The notes under the pieces: generated by a model
Seen by the model: only the letters and a program-made list of their open reading frames with translations
The model's database searches: none
What the model was told of the DNA's origin: nothing
Assembly (NCBI GenBank): GCA_025642065.1
Contig: JAODUP010000147.1
Span: 606,001 to 670,000 of the forward strand
DNA length: 64,000 nucleotides
Origin: Paralvinella palmiformis
Lineage: Eukaryota > Annelida > Polychaeta > Terebellida > Alvinellidae
Direction of reading: 5' to 3'
Program-made: the position numbers and the translations under genes
Shown here: positions 1 to 15,200 of the stretch, piece by piece
Layout of the letters: every line of letters starts with the position of its first letter
How positions within the stretch are numbered: position 1 is the stretch's first letter

Positions 1-343
1 AACTAGAACAAATTATACCAGGAGTGCAACAATGCTATTGCAATTTGAACTTGCTATTTTACTGTATTCAGACAAAAAGTAAAATATCTCAATCCATTTT
101 CTTGTATATAGAAAATCACAATTTAAAGCATAGTGTTGTAATGAGTTTTACCAGTATTTCTGACAGACAAGTTGATGCATTAATTTATTGGGAAAATCAG
201 TAACATGTTACATATTTAATATCGATAAATCGTTATGATGTTAATTTCTTGGGATTACTATACTCAGAATAAATGAATAACATGTTGCATATTTCATATC
301 CATAAAATCATTATGATGAATGATGTAATTTATATATTTTCAG

Positions 344-413
344 TTTCGTGGTGGTAGAGAGAGGTCTGTGTCTTTGGTGTCTTTAGGAGGATATCTGTCA
401 ACAGCAGCAGCGA
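344..413 (+). CDS. NBAS: NBAS exon 1 of window
   Basis: Residues 1-23 of the visible protein, FRGGRERSVSLVSLGGYLST then AAA. Acceptor tatattttcag is good; the donor gtcagt is unusual at +3. I chose it because it leaves one base (A), which joins exon 2 to read AAARLAWRLLQ; every alternative donor breaks the phase. Without splicing the frame hits TAA at 425. Similarity to human NBAS is weak here, so this is the least certain exon. The upstream coding exon is outside the window. Confidence 0.55.
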
Positions 414-1723
414 GTCAGTATAGATAATGTGTTGAGACAGCAAGTACTTTTTGTATGATAATCATACACAATTCCATTTGGTCAATTCCACATCAAATTT
501 ATCAATTCCAATTCCAAATTTATCAATTCCGATTCCATTTTTTGCCTACTCTTTTTTTACCTACTACATTTTGCCATGAATAGGTACTCTGAGTACCTAC
601 TTGGAATACCTACTCCAAGTTGTTTATATTTCAAGTAGGATTGTAATGGAAGAAATATTTCTGAGTTAAAAAATGAAATGGTACATTAATTTGTGGATTT
701 AATTTTGTTGTTGTCCATTTAAAAAAAATTCCAATTTGTGGCAAATTCCAATTCCATTTTTTTATAATTTTGGAATTGGAATTGCCAATCAAATCCAGAA
801 TTGAATTGATGATACATATTGTCAGGGTGCCTCCATGGTCTAACTGGTAGCGCAGTGGATCACAGATCACTACCACTTGAGTTTGAATCTCGGGTGAGCA
901 TATCTGAAGGGTGTTTCATCTTTGACTTCACTTCATTACCCTTGGAGGTCACTCAGCCCATTTAGCCTACCTTGTGCACAGAAGTGGCTGTAAAACATCA
1001 ATCATCGATTATCATACAGATTGTATAATTAATTGTTTAAACTGTTATAAACCAGGCTTTGATCTACTGTAGAACAATTTAATGTCACTCACTTATTCAG
1101 ATATTTTGGGATTTCTTTCTCCTTCTCCCTATTCCAAATTCTCCACATCTTGGGTATTAACAGTGGTTAAGCATTAAAACAAACTCCTTCAAGTTATATT
1201 TAATAGAAATTCTTGTCATTTAGGATTAGCATGGAGACTTCTTCAGGCAGTTCACATTCCCATCAGGTAAAGTCCTGTAGTAATTACCTTTCTTTGATTT
1301 ATCTTAATATGCTGTGCTCCATCATTACTTGTGAATCCATGATGTGTTAGCAAGTGAACTTTCAGAATGTCCATCACAATATATTTTAAAAGTATTAATT
1401 TAAGCATGCATTTTCTCGTAGGAAACATACGCTGGAATTTTACTGGAAGATCATTATGAATGGACCCTTTATATCTACAATATACTTATAATAAACATTC
1501 ATTAAAATTCCATTAGATAATATGTGAACAATGTCATCAGTTTAAAAAAAATGAAAACAACCTTTGGGATTCAAAACTATTTTGCCTTTTAACTGCAGTC
1601 CTATCAAGTATAATTTGTAACAATTCGCATTATAATGAGGAAGCACAGTATTTAATATAATGAGATTTACACGAAGTTGTCAAGTGAATATGTAGACATG
1701 TGTGTGTGTTCACACACATGAGT

Positions 1724-1771
<48 letters not shown>

Positions 1772-2505
1772 AACATGATTAAAATACCTTCCTTTAATCT
1801 CAAACAGTATTACTGATATGTTAGTGGCTAAGTCTATATGGATTATGTTATATTATAAACCATAAGGAATGGAGCTCCGTGTCTCCTGCCAAAGAATCTC
1901 CTGAAACTTGTCAGTTCACAGATGAACTGGCGTTTTGATGTTAGCCGTAATGGATGTCATGTTGCTATACTACAGGATGAGCATATTGAAGTTAGGTAGG
2001 TTGTAGACATCGTTGTTATTTTTACTAAGACTCTCCATTAAGAATACGTCGTACATACTGGGTGCGTTGTGGTAGTGAAGAGTGAAAATGGTTTATAGTG
2101 AGATGTTTTTATAGTGGTGAATTACGTTTTATTGACGCGCATTATTTGTTTAATAGGTCATTTAAGGATGAGTTCAGTGGATGTCTGTCCAGGTGGCCCA
2201 TTCCACGTGATCCCAATCCGCAGTGGTGTGTGGTGACGTGGAGTCCGGATGCTGATATGATTGCTTGCTCGGACAGCTCGGGATCCGTAGTGGTCTATGA
2301 CATTGTGGGGACACGTATCTGCTCTGTGGAGAGTGTGAGCTAGTTAATTATCCTTTATTATGTACCATTGTCATGGATGGATGTAGAACCAATGAGAACT
2401 TTGTCACACTGATGTTAAACCCGATGATGCCTCCTATCATTTTAGAAGAATTGTTGTTACTTCAAGTTTGCAATAATAATAATTATTAGTGTTATGATAT
2501 TTTAT

Positions 2506-2540
<35 letters not shown>

Positions 2541-5500
2541 ACAATAAGTTATATAATCCAGTTTAAATAACTGCCCATAAGCACTAGATATTTTTTAAGC
2601 ACATAAATCAGGGGAATAAAATAAATGCAATGATTGACTAGCTAAGGAGTCATTTCTTATAATCTTATTTAGTATCAGAACTTTACTGAGTGAGGTTTGT
2701 TTTTCTGAGTGTCCGCTTTAATGGTTTGTTGTCTAATAATACTAAACGACCATGGCTTTAGTTTTTCACTGAAGTTTTAGGCAGTATAGTTAGACACCAT
2801 GTTGCCCTCTTGACTGTTTCATGTAGGGTTAATGTTGAGATTGTTCATTACAGATTCACACGACAGGCTCTGGTACACCAACAGATCTGAGCTGTGCTGT
2901 TTGTTCCCTTATCTTTAAAGAGCCACGTAACAAACAGAATTGGTAAGTTGAAATGATGGGCAACTATGGCACCATTTATAGCTCAGATATCGTTGGTAAT
3001 AATTGTTTCACTGTTCAATTTTCGAAATATCTCTCGTCTTCTTTTGACCTATTTGTGAATTTCCAGGGATTATGAGTTACTGATCATTAACTACCAGGGA
3101 ACGCTAAAGAACTACGCAATCAGGTAAATATTATATAAAGTTGTTGGGTGAATTATGATGATTAATTAAACCGATACTTTAAACTTTTCTATGTGATAGG
3201 AGAAATCGAGTTAAGTTGTTTAGCTTCCGTACTGTTTACATACTAGCTTCCGTACTGTTTACACGTCGGACATATGGAAACAAAGCTCACATGACTCAAT
3301 CCTAGTCAATATCTCCCTAAATTAAGACTGAGTTATAATGTTAATCACTCAGTAGTATCTATTATGGGAATGCTACAGAACTGTGGTGTTGACTACTGTC
3401 ATTTAATTACATTAACGAACCAAGAAGAGACAACCAATAGAAATTTAAGTTTTGAAAATCCTATGAGATTGGCCAGATATGCCTATTGGGTAAGAGCATG
3501 GGACTTTCTTACTCATGGTCATGGTGTGCTGGAGGTCTGAAGTTCGAATCCCGGCTGTGGCACTACAGTAGAGAGAGTCTTTCATCATCCAACCAGGCAA
3601 CAGCTGCCATGGTTTTCTCCACCAAATATGTCACATATTGTAAATTTTAAATTTGTTTGGAATTAAGTCCTAGTGGTGAAGCGGTAAATAACAGGCCATA
3701 CGCGTCTCCCTCGTTTGAGTTAGCTAAGCCACATAAAATAAAAGCCAGTTCTGCCATTATTATTATTGGCCGGATACACTATTATCATGGTAAAAATTAA
3801 TTCTTCCTTTCTTCTTTTAACCTTTAGTCAAAGTGGTGAATATTCTCTGGTGAACACATTCTCCTTCGCCTCCCACTACGTGGGTGGAATTAGCACCGTT
3901 GCGTACAGTCCAACCCACTCGTTGTTATTTGTTGGAGGAGGAGCTGAGCCGGTTACTCGGAGAGATACAGAGACGCCCTCAGCTAGTCAGCTAGGAATAA
4001 CGGCATGGAGAACACTGTCAGATATACCACATTACAAGCTAGTCACTGATTATGATGATATCCAAATGGTAATTAATTTTCTTCAAGCTGGTCTACCATT
4101 CTATTTGCAGGGTGAATTTCACGTAAAGGAGTTAAATAAATAGAATTGTCCAAATACAATTGATCTGGCCTTTTTCAAGGCAAAGAATAGCAAATTGAAA
4201 ATTGCTGAATTTAGGTTAATGTCATTGTCAGAAATATCTATTTATGCCAATTTTATTTATGATTGCGTATCATTTAACATCAAACTGACAACACTAAAGT
4301 AAGTTGTGTGCGCGGTGATATTAAAGTATTATTAATCAATGCTATAGTTATTATTACTGCATATGCCTAACATTTCATTTTACGAAAAATGAGAAGCCAG
4401 ATGGATGATCATTAAAGTATGCTTGTATGGTGCTTCTTTATACCGAGTAATTAGTACATTGTTATCCCATACATTAACTGGTTAAATGGGTGGTAACTAA
4501 GTAGCGCATGGGAAATGTAATGGATATAATTTAACCATCTCATTCCAATACATTTCTCCTTAATCTATGGATAATACATTTAGCTAACTATTTATGTGAA
4601 TTCTAAAATTAGTTTATTTCATGTGTAGCATTGGTAAAGTATAGTAGAGTATTTCTTAACCATTCATATCAGAGTACATAAATTTATATATAGTGATATT
4701 TTCATGATATTATTTAATCTAGGTATACACCATTACTTGATAATGTTTTTAAACTAAAATATTATAGAACCTATGTGTTACGCAGATGTAGATACTTAAA
4801 AGATGATAATTAATAGTAATAATTACTGTATGTCAAATATGAAGGCACCGAGTAGAAGCAGATTATTAAAGAAGTTAAGAAGACTTTATCAATGGAACAA
4901 TGAAGACCAGGTGAGGTTTAAACAGTTTTATAATTTTAAGACTAGTTTCCTGACCATCACGTCTCTAAGTAAATTTACGAGTAAATTATTTGCAGCCATT
5001 TAGTACTAGTAGTAGTAGACATAGCATATTATTAACATATATACATAATATGCGGGTGAGGAAAGTTCATCAAAGAAAACATCATTACAATATTATATAT
5101 ACAATGCAAAAGGGGGAGTAATACATATTAATATTGTGGTAATGTTCTCTATAAGTTCATAATCAAATAGCAGTATTCAGCAATGTTTGGTCAATTCACT
5201 TGAATATGGTTAAAGAGTTCATGTAATGTTTGTACATTAAGGTTCATTTGATGGTGCCTATGATAGAGCACCTCAGAAGAACTGGCATAGTCTATTTCAT
5301 TGTGGTATGTGGGACCAGCAACTGGTCTCAATTCAGAGGTGATGCAAAGATAGGCACATCCTGGTGAAGTCGATACGATACTGTTCTGGTATATTCAGTG
5401 GGTTTCGGGATTTTGTGGCTGGGTGAATTTCATAATTGGGGTTCATGTGGAGGTAACTTTATCGTCTAGAGCTGTCTGATTGTTGTATTGCCCTTTTCAC

Positions 5501-8500
5501 TTGCAGAGTGTCCAGGTATTGGGTTCTTTGTCCCATAGGTGATTGAATGTGATGGGTCATCTTGATTATCTTTGCTATATAGTCATCTACATGTTGTGAT
5601 TGAAGTCTTGAGGGAAATTTCATCTGGCGGTTTATTATCAAACATTTAACATCCAGCAGACCAGTTTCAATACCTACTAGGTCACCACATGTTGTATTGC
5701 GCACAACTAACATCTGCTTCAGAGAGCTAAGATATGTTTTCCACTGATTTCAATTCATTTGTTATCTATATCTTACATGAATACAGTACAGCTGCATTTG
5801 ATGCACTGTTCCACACCTTGTATTTCACATTATATGGGCAATCACTGTTCTTTATCAGAAATGAGGTAAACTGTCTAAGATGAGGTGTTTTTATATCTAT
5901 GTGATATTTTACTTTTGAGCTCATCTTGTCATTTGAAATAAGTACCCCAAGATATGTGTAGGAGGCTGTCTTAAATGTGACTGCATCACCTAGCTCGAAG
6001 GGTGTGGTATCATCTGAGTTTACTGTAAGGTACTGACATTTTGATGGATGTAGCAGCATGCCAATATCATCAACTGATGTTTTTAACATGGCTAATTTGG
6101 CCTCCATACTCTGGAGGATGCTAGAATGACAGTGTCATCCACGAGGAGAAGTATGTGGATATCTTCGAGCCAGCTGTCAGGCCCAGATGTTTTTATGGCA
6201 TCAGTTATTGGGTCAATATAGCTTGTTAATGTTAGGCTATTACAGCTGATGCTGTCACCCTGTTTGACCCCAACTCCTGTTTTGAATAATTTGTCACCAA
6301 TGATTCCAGATGAGATCATCGCATGCTGGAGAGTTTTGAGGAAGGCATTCCCACACCCTTTGTTCTTGAGGTATTTTATGAGTTTCAATCAATTCACATT
6401 ATCATAGGCCTTCTGATAGTGTATGAACAATATATATAGGGTGTCTCCACTTTTCCAAGTGATATCAGTTAGTCTGGGTTGCGCTCCGACTTGTTATGGG
6501 TGGGGTTTATAGTACCACAATGAGAACCGATTGCTCAAGATCATATCATACAATTTTGGGATAGCAGATATAGCACTGATCCCTCTATAGTTGTCTGGAT
6601 CATCTCAGTGTCCTTTCTTAATAATTGTGTAAACCTTCCAACACGGTCCATTTCATCTGATAATGACCAAAGAAGATAAGATTAAAGATGTATGTAAGCG
6701 AGAGAAGCCAGTAATCAGGTAATAATTTCAAGACACCAGGTGGGATGTCATCAGATCCAGCTGTCTTGTTTGTTCTGAGTTTCTTGGTACATATGAGAAC
6801 TACTGATACACCAGTCGGATCATCAAGGATAGGAACGTATTGTTGGTGGAGTGGTGCGTATTCTCGATGGTCTGTCATATTTGGAGCATTCAGGAGACCT
6901 TCATAATGGATGCAAAATCCTAATGGGTGTTTGAAAAGTCAATATTGCCGTTTTAGTTAATGTGTTTCCATACCTGCTTATCATCCTATATATATGTGTG
7001 TCCATGCAGGCATACTTGCACCAGTACCAACATGCTACCTCCCACATGTGTACATTGTTCCATATTTGTTTCAGGATGGTATCTATAAGCTGTGTTTGTC
7101 ACCTAGTCATCAGATAATAGCTGCTATACATCATTCAGGAACATTAACCTTGTTAGAGGTACCATCACTTAGAATAAGACACACCTGGCTACAAGAAGAA
7201 CAGGTAAATAAACAATTGTGTAATGTAATAATGGAATTTTACCTGCTGTAGTATGTTTTAGTATAGCATTTCTTTGGTGACCGACATATGAATAATGATT
7301 CAAGTGACAGATAATGTTTACGTGTAACATTTTTCTTTGTGCAGGAAATACATAAATTAAATTGCTTCATTAAAATATTTAATGATAAAACAAAACAGTT
7401 AAGCCTGATTCTTCTGCTAATAAGTTTACTATTATTATTATTGTACAATCTTGTTAACAAAATATATGGGCAACAGAAATTGAACTCTATATAGCACTTA
7501 CCATAATCTTCTGTGTATAACACACACTTGTGTATAACATGCACTCCTCGTTGACCAGAAAAATGTCTTTAAAATTTTGTTTTGATGTATAACATGCAGG
7601 AGAAACTAGGAAAATCTGCAGCTGGACTTGTGCACCATCTTTTCCATAATTATGTACACCCGCCGCATATGATGGCCTGGTAGAGATTTTGCTTCTAAGG
7701 CCAAAAGCTGTTTGTCATAACCTTTGATTTCTATTCGTAATTGCTTTTATGTTATAATTAACTTGTCTCAATTGTGAGCAGTGATTTATGTTGTTTCGCT
7801 AATCAGTGAAATATGACCACCTCTATGTTGAGATGTTTAGTTTTTATGGTAGTTTATTATGTTCACATCTTGTATAATGATCCTTTTGATCATTTGGTAA
7901 TTAAAGGTGATAAAAGGTAATAATTAGACACAGGGAAATTAAGTGGTTTATTATAATAACCGTGAACACAGTTTAATTAAGTTTACAGTATTATAAATAG
8001 CAATGCATATATTCTTTTATCGACTCTAGCCATATCATGGTGATATTTTCAATTGGAGTAGGCCGCGTGGTAGTCTAATCCACTTCCGCATGGTGTTAAA
8101 GTGGGTCAGTGCAAAAATAATAATAAAAAGAATAAAAGTTGATTTTATTTCCTGTGGGATTTCAGCTGTGATCGGTGGCTTTGTAAAACAAGTATTCAAA
8201 AAACAATGGCCTTAGCAATAAAATATATGTCTGTCAAAAAAGATTCTTTTTAAAAATTTTGTTATGGTGTATAACGCACACCCCCCAAAAACATTTATCA
8301 TCAGTGACTACAACTGATGTCTTCCAACTCATTTGAAATGTGTAGGGCATGACTTACTCTTGAGATCCACTTGTCCTGTAGGACAAGTGCTGCAAAATTT
8401 AACTTGTCCCATCTGAAATTTACTTGTCCCAACAAACCTCCACAATATCACCAAATTACGCGAAGTTACAATTTATTAGCAGCGTTGAATAAAGAATGGT

Positions 8501-9668
8501 GTTTTTGTTTGTTGTATATTTATTTGTGAAACACAAGCACATGGAGGCAAAGCAGATGTAAACACAACCTCACAGACTGAAACTTCCATGACTAGGTGAC
8601 ATTAACGAGCCAACCACGATCAACTTTATGCTGGCTAAACAACCGCAGACATTGATAACGCATGCTGTGATTGGCCCACGTATTCGACATGCGCAGTTAG
8701 TTTCAAACTTCCGGACGGTTATCTGGGGAAAATGACACGTCAATTGAAATGTCAAGAAATGACGAATAAACAGTCGTTTTCAATATGCTTCAGTTTACTT
8801 GTCCTGTTGGGCAAGTACCTGGGACGATCTACTTATCCTACATGCAAAACCACTTATGCCAGACAAGCATTAATGTCCTGCCCTGATGTGTATACATTAT
8901 TATGTGTATACATATAATTTTCATAATTGTTTAACGGAAGCACTGGAACATTTCCAACATAATCTGCTAGACTTAGACAGTTCGTAAATATGAAGATGGT
9001 TAACAGTAGCCAGTTATCAGCTACAGTAATAGAAATGTGTTTTCGTCTGACTCAGTTATTCTGCTCCACAAAGTGCCATATGCTTATAGTGTGTCTGAGA
9101 AGGCGTGGCAATGTTGATGGCAGCCAGTAATGAAACAGACCAACAAATGGATCTCTTACAGTTCTTAGAGCAACTTATGGCCACTTATAATTAAGTGCTA
9201 TGCAATCAATGAATACTACTACACGTACTACCGATACAGACCTGTTCTTGTTGATGTTTGATATCATAGTTTAGTAGTCTATATAGATAGTGTACATAGA
9301 TGTTTAGATAGTCGTGATTGCTGTTATAGATAATCGTCTAATTCTGTTTATTTCTATCTCTTCCAGCCTGGTTATAATGAGGTAGATCAGAATATAGCTG
9401 ATAATCCTAAATTGAGGAAAGCTTTTAAAGGTATGATTTACAAAGTAAACAGAGATATTCCTGTCTGATACAACTGGAACATATTTAAATGTATATTTTA
9501 CAATGTTTACAGAGCAGCTGACAGCATTCTATTTAACTGATATCAGTTGGTGGTCAGACAAGGTAAGCGTCATCCTGCTGTTATGTTGTATTCTACAAAA
9601 ATGCTCTTCTAAGCATGGAAAACTGGTCCCCCTCCTATGTTTGTATAATATCACATACACATACCCTC

Positions 9669-9703
<35 letters not shown>

Positions 9704-10954
9704 TATATATATATACACACACAGATAGAGAGAGAAATTGTTGTTTCTTTAAGTTTATTTTTGTGACTTGTGTACTGTGTTCATTATTGATGTGGATATA
9801 TGTTGGCTATTTTCACAAATTTCTTTGATAGGAGTTAATATTAGCTCGAGGTACAGGAGCAGTGACTGTGTCTTGTGTTAGAACATTAAAGAACTTGTTA
9901 GGTATATCACCAGAATGGTTTAAAGGGACACCATTACTTAGCATGTCTAATGGAACTGGATTCCTGGGTCTAGAGGTCAGTGTTTTTGTGTGTCAAGTTT
10001 TGTCACAAAATGTCTGGTAATGATGAATTGCAACAACTTCAGTGCCCATGGTTAAATAATGTGCAGTTATATTACCTAATATGAAAACAACAGAAATGTA
10101 TGCAGCAACTTTCACTGGTGCTTATCATAGTCACTATAGTTGTGATTAAATAAATTACTTGGTGATTTTTGATTTGGTGGATACAATATGGCTGTTGTTT
10201 GTAAATAATAAATTCTTATTTTATGTGATTTAATACACTCAATGAAAAAGTTAGATTCAATAACATAAATATACATAAATTTAGTTTAAAAAATTATAAT
10301 GAGAAATGATCTTAACTAAATTAATCAGCCAGAGTGGGCTATAAATATGTCATTACTGCACAATGGTAAGACTAATTTTAGTTGGTAATAAAACACACTT
10401 TAATTGTATATTTCTTATTAATTACGAAGATAATACTCGGTGTGATGATATTTGTAGTTAATATATAACCTTTTTCAGTGCGAATCCAAATACAGTCAGT
10501 TGAAGAGGATTAGGAATGAATCGGAGGCTGACTACGAGGATAGTGAGGATGAAGAGGATGTCACTTTGGTTGTCCGAACAAAGAAGTTTATTCGCCAAGC
10601 TCTGTACTTCGTGACAGACAATGAACAATTCCAGCCTCCAAGAAAACGACCAAAGTACAGTATTTCTGATAAATGTCATAAGATTTTATTTGTTACATTT
10701 GTTGTAAACAAATGGAAATTATGGTAGATAGTGTGTGTGTATGTGTGTGTGTGCATGTGTGACATACATCATCTTTGTATTCCTCAAGGATTGTTACAAG
10801 GACATATAGGTTAGTTTACCTGAAGTCAACAACACCGGAAGAACTATATACAAGAAAGGTAACCTACCTGTATTATTGCTGTATTATTTCATGTCATTGT
10901 GCATTTGTTATATATTCATAATTATTGGTGTTTATATACAGTCTATCAACATGT

Positions 10955-10989
<35 letters not shown>

Positions 10990-12238
10990 TGTTGAAGAAA
11001 ATCTGTGCAAGTTACGTCACATTTTTGTTTTACTAAACATTTCTCACTATTACACACAACAGATTGAGAATGAAGAATATGGAGAAGCCCTAGCCTTAGC
11101 CAAGGCTTATGGACTGGACTGTGATCTTGTTTATCAGAGACAGTGGAGAAAGACTCCTGTCTCTGTTGCTTCAATACAAGATTATCTGGTAATTAAAACC
11201 TTTATAACTAGCTACTTTAGCTTCTATCAGGGGTCTTAATATAAAAATAAAATTAAGTTTGGTTCCATGGGAAAAGATTTCATTACAGGTACAGAATATG
11301 ATTGTGACACGATAACATTCAAGAAATTTGTTATTTTTCTAGCACCACATTTAAATGTTGTTTTGTGGTGTTTTCTTTACAATGAGTAAATTAGACAAAT
11401 GTATTTGACGAACCAAGAAACACGCAATTATAACACTGTTTTATATTTAGGAATCACTGTTGTATGAACTGTTTATGGATAGCCCAGTTTTTTTTATACA
11501 ACAGAGCAAAATCAGCAAGAGGTCATGGGTGTTACGAGAGTGCTTGGAGAGAGTGCCCGTCAACATAGATGCCATGAGAGAGCTACTATATTATGGTCTG
11601 CATGGTACAGATCTCGAGGCTTTGTTGGCTATAGGAAGGGGAGAAGATGGTGGCAGGTAAGGTACAATATGGCTTAGGTACAGAGAGTTTGTGTCTCGGG
11701 CAACTGAGATAGTCAACACATTCATCTTCATTGTGGAGGCTGTCTAAAATGATGGGAAATATAATAATGGCAACACAGGGCAAAGGAATAATGTCAGATT
11801 TCTTGCAGAAACCTGCTTATGGGTGATTGCATGGTTAGCTATTTTGTAGATATAAATAGCCATACAAGGTTTTATGACAACTAACATAAATATTTAGCAT
11901 AATTAGCATAAATTATGATGTTATAGCAGTGGTGCTATTTTAAAAATCTGTTTCATTGATTTGTTTCTATGTTAGGTTCATAGTGTGTGATCGTAGCGAT
12001 CTCCACAATGAGACCATTGACGTGTTTAATGTTGAAGCTGTAGAGGCGGCTAAGGCTGAGGAAAGACAATATGTTGAGGATCTGCTGAGGCAGGTTGATT
12101 TTAGCAGGTTAGTATTATGTTACTGTTATACCGAGTTATACCGAGGTGCAGTTATTTTTAGTACATTTTGTTAATTGGTAATGAGAAGTTGGGAGATGAT
12201 ACAATAAAGTAGTTTTGAAGATGTCAAGAAGAAGATAG

Positions 12239-12277
<39 letters not shown>

Positions 12278-15200
12278 TGTATAAATTGATCTTGTTTATC
12301 AGAATAATTGTCTTTTTTGCCACTAAATGGTATTGCATTAAAGCCATGTAGATTAAATCCAAGAAAATAAGCAACCATCATTTATCATGGAAAGTGGGTG
12401 TCACCGAAAAATGCTGTTTAGAAAATTATTCAAAAATAATTGTTCTTAAATACCTATCAGGCACCTCTGTGGTCTAATTTATAGCATGGTGGACCACATT
12501 TCACTACCACCTGAGTTTGAATCTTGGCATGGGCATGTCTAAAGGTTGTTTCATCTTTGACTTTGCTTCATTACCTTTGGAGGTTGCTCAGCCCATTTAG
12601 CCTACCTTGTGGAGAAAGGTGGCTGTAAAACATCAATCATCATAAAATACCTATCAAATTGATTTAAATATAATTCCTATGATATATTTGTACCTGCAGC
12701 AGTATGTACCTACAATGATTTGTATATGTGGCATGGAGCACAGTATAAAATAAAATCATGATTCTATATGCAAAAATAAGATTTATTCATATTACTAAAG
12801 GACATTGAACCCATTCACTTTAGAAGCCATGACAAATAATTCCGAGGTATTGTTTGATCAGCTAATTTGCTTAGGAAATTAAGACTACTCTTGTCTTGTG
12901 GGCTTGATGGTTTTTGCTGCCTAAAGTTTATCCCACCAAAATATATGGTCATGTGATGTCCAATGATAGTGTACATTGTATGAATTTAGTGGTAAATAGT
13001 TCTAGGCAACTGTGGTTATATATAAAATATGACATGTGTTATAATTGTGCTGGTGGTTATGTTTTATGAGCTGGGATAAGTCAGTATGCTGACAGCCATT
13101 GGTGTTCATTTCTTCCATTAGGGCACCTCCGTTGTCTAACTGGTAGCGCATTGGATCACAGATCACTATCACCTGAGTTCAAATCTCGGCATGGCTATAT
13201 CTGAAGGGTGTTTCATCTTTGGCTTCGCTTCATTACTTTCAGAGGTCACTCGGCCCATTTACCCTACCATGAGCACAAAATTGGCCGTAAAACATCAATC
13301 ATCATCGTCATTTCTTCTATTTTCCTTGTGACAGTTTAGTTCATTCATCAATAAATTCTATCAGATATTTGTCCCTGTTAACGTTCCTTGTATATAAGAT
13401 GTATGGTCTATTTTCTACCATATTCTGATATTATTTCCTCGACTTATACATAAGTATATATCAGTGGAAATTGTAAGGGAAGTTGAGAAGGAACTGTTTA
13501 GGTCAGGAAGGTCAGAGGATGATGAGGTGAAGAGTTTCAGAAAGAGTAACCATGAGAAGTAGGAAATACGGTTAAAGCAAACAGTTGTGAATCACAATAA
13601 GATTAGAAATATACAAGATCAAGAACAAGAAATAAATGGGAAGTAACCGTAACTATGATATCCAGGAAAAAGAATTCTCACACACTAATAAATGTTCTTT
13701 GATGTTCTCTTCCAGGTTGACTTTAGAGCAAAAAGAACTCTGTCGTGCAAGAAGTAAATTAGTTCAGTATTACCACAGACTACTAACATATGAGGTGGGA
13801 CTATACTGATCTGGTTAATAACAAATTATAATTGGAAAGCATGCGTGGAATGTGATGGTGTTAACAGTGAAATGATTGGTCTAAATGTCGGTTCGATGGA
13901 TCTTTTTTTTTCCAACAGGAGGTATTGGGTGGAGCTCATTATGCCCCGGACAGGTATGATCCAAAAGTTTTTGAAAGCTTCCGATCTAAAAACATCGTTG
14001 AAGTGGCTGCCCAATATGCACAGGTCAGTTCTGAGCTGATTTACTGGCATTTATAATGGCATCTACTTATTTACTGAATAGAGTGCGGTAATAGTATTAT
14101 ATAAGCAATGATCATTGTCTTAAACAGTTAAAGCTAACAGTACCAAAACTATTGTCATTAAGAAGAGTATGTGGTGATGATGATAATGATGATAATGATG
14201 ATGATGATGATACCATTAATAATAATAGTAATAATAATAATAGCAAGAAGATCCATTCTCATACATTCTAAAACATAATTAATACACCCATATACATAAG
14301 AATGCACATTTTTATATGTATGTTATCGTAGGACTGTGACTGGCAAGCACTGGATGTCATATTTACTTATCACGGAGGAGATACACTACCTCACAGGTAA
14401 CATATATAAATACTTGATGTACTTATTACCAGAGTTGGTGATTCGTTTTTCTTCTAGCTGACACTTAGTTATAGTTTTCTGTTTAAACTTAGATTATAAC
14501 TGATATCTAATGAAGTGATTTTTGGCTTATCTTCTATGATGTGTTTTTGAAAATAATTTGTTTTGGGTGGAACTGATTATGCGTTTCCTTTCTAATAAAC
14601 TAAAAATCACATTATTGAAATAAGTTTTATTCTTGTTGTGTTTGTAATGGTGTGGTCACTAATATATTTATTTTGTTTATTCACATCACATGAATTTTAA
14701 GTTGTGGGTGTGCACAGAAATTGGATATATTTATAGAATCAACTCCCAGACAAACCGAGATATTGTCATTCAATCAGTAATTTTAAATCTATCCTTAAGA
14801 CTTACCTTTTTAGTGTTACATATTCTTAAATTCTGTATTGTCTATGTATGTTTTAATGGTTCATTTAGTCATCTCTAGTATACTCACTTTTTATGTAAAG
14901 CATCCCAGAACCAAACACAGTTAATTATGGTGTCATATAAAATCACTTATTATTATTATTTTCAGGCTGGCTATTTTGTCACATTTTCTGGAGACTTACC
15001 AACCAGAGAACTACAAGTCGTTGTTGCCCAGTATTGAGTAAGTAAGGCACCAAGATATACTGGAGTTTTGCTTTAGTATAAGTTTTATTTATTATGGCTG
15101 CTACTGCAGTTATAAAACTAAAAGACAATTAAACAAATTCATGACACAGGCATGTTAAATAAAATACAGAAGTGAAGAAATAGATATAAAGCTGCAAGTA

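Larger units (their letters stand above)
12268..13466 (+). mobile_element. TIR element family 2, copy 1, carrying two nested SINEs
   Basis: Homologous over its length to 37031-37752: tttatcatgg, cctatcaaattgattyaaatataatt, tttgatcagctaatt, atatggtcatgtga, cattcatcaat, attatttcct. Its right end, cgacttatacataagtatata, is an inverted match to left ends of the family (ctatatactcrtgtat). SINE A copies at 12459 and 13120 interrupt it; the 37-kb copy lacks both. No coding frame. Confidence 0.8.

Noticed and set aside
825..900. Functional tRNA gene
   Set aside because: Boxes A and B are tRNA-like but the fold is not cloverleaf and the sequence continues into a SINE body; same for the other copies.
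14690..14878. 62-codon frame in intron 20
   Set aside because: AT-rich, no homology, no splice logic.
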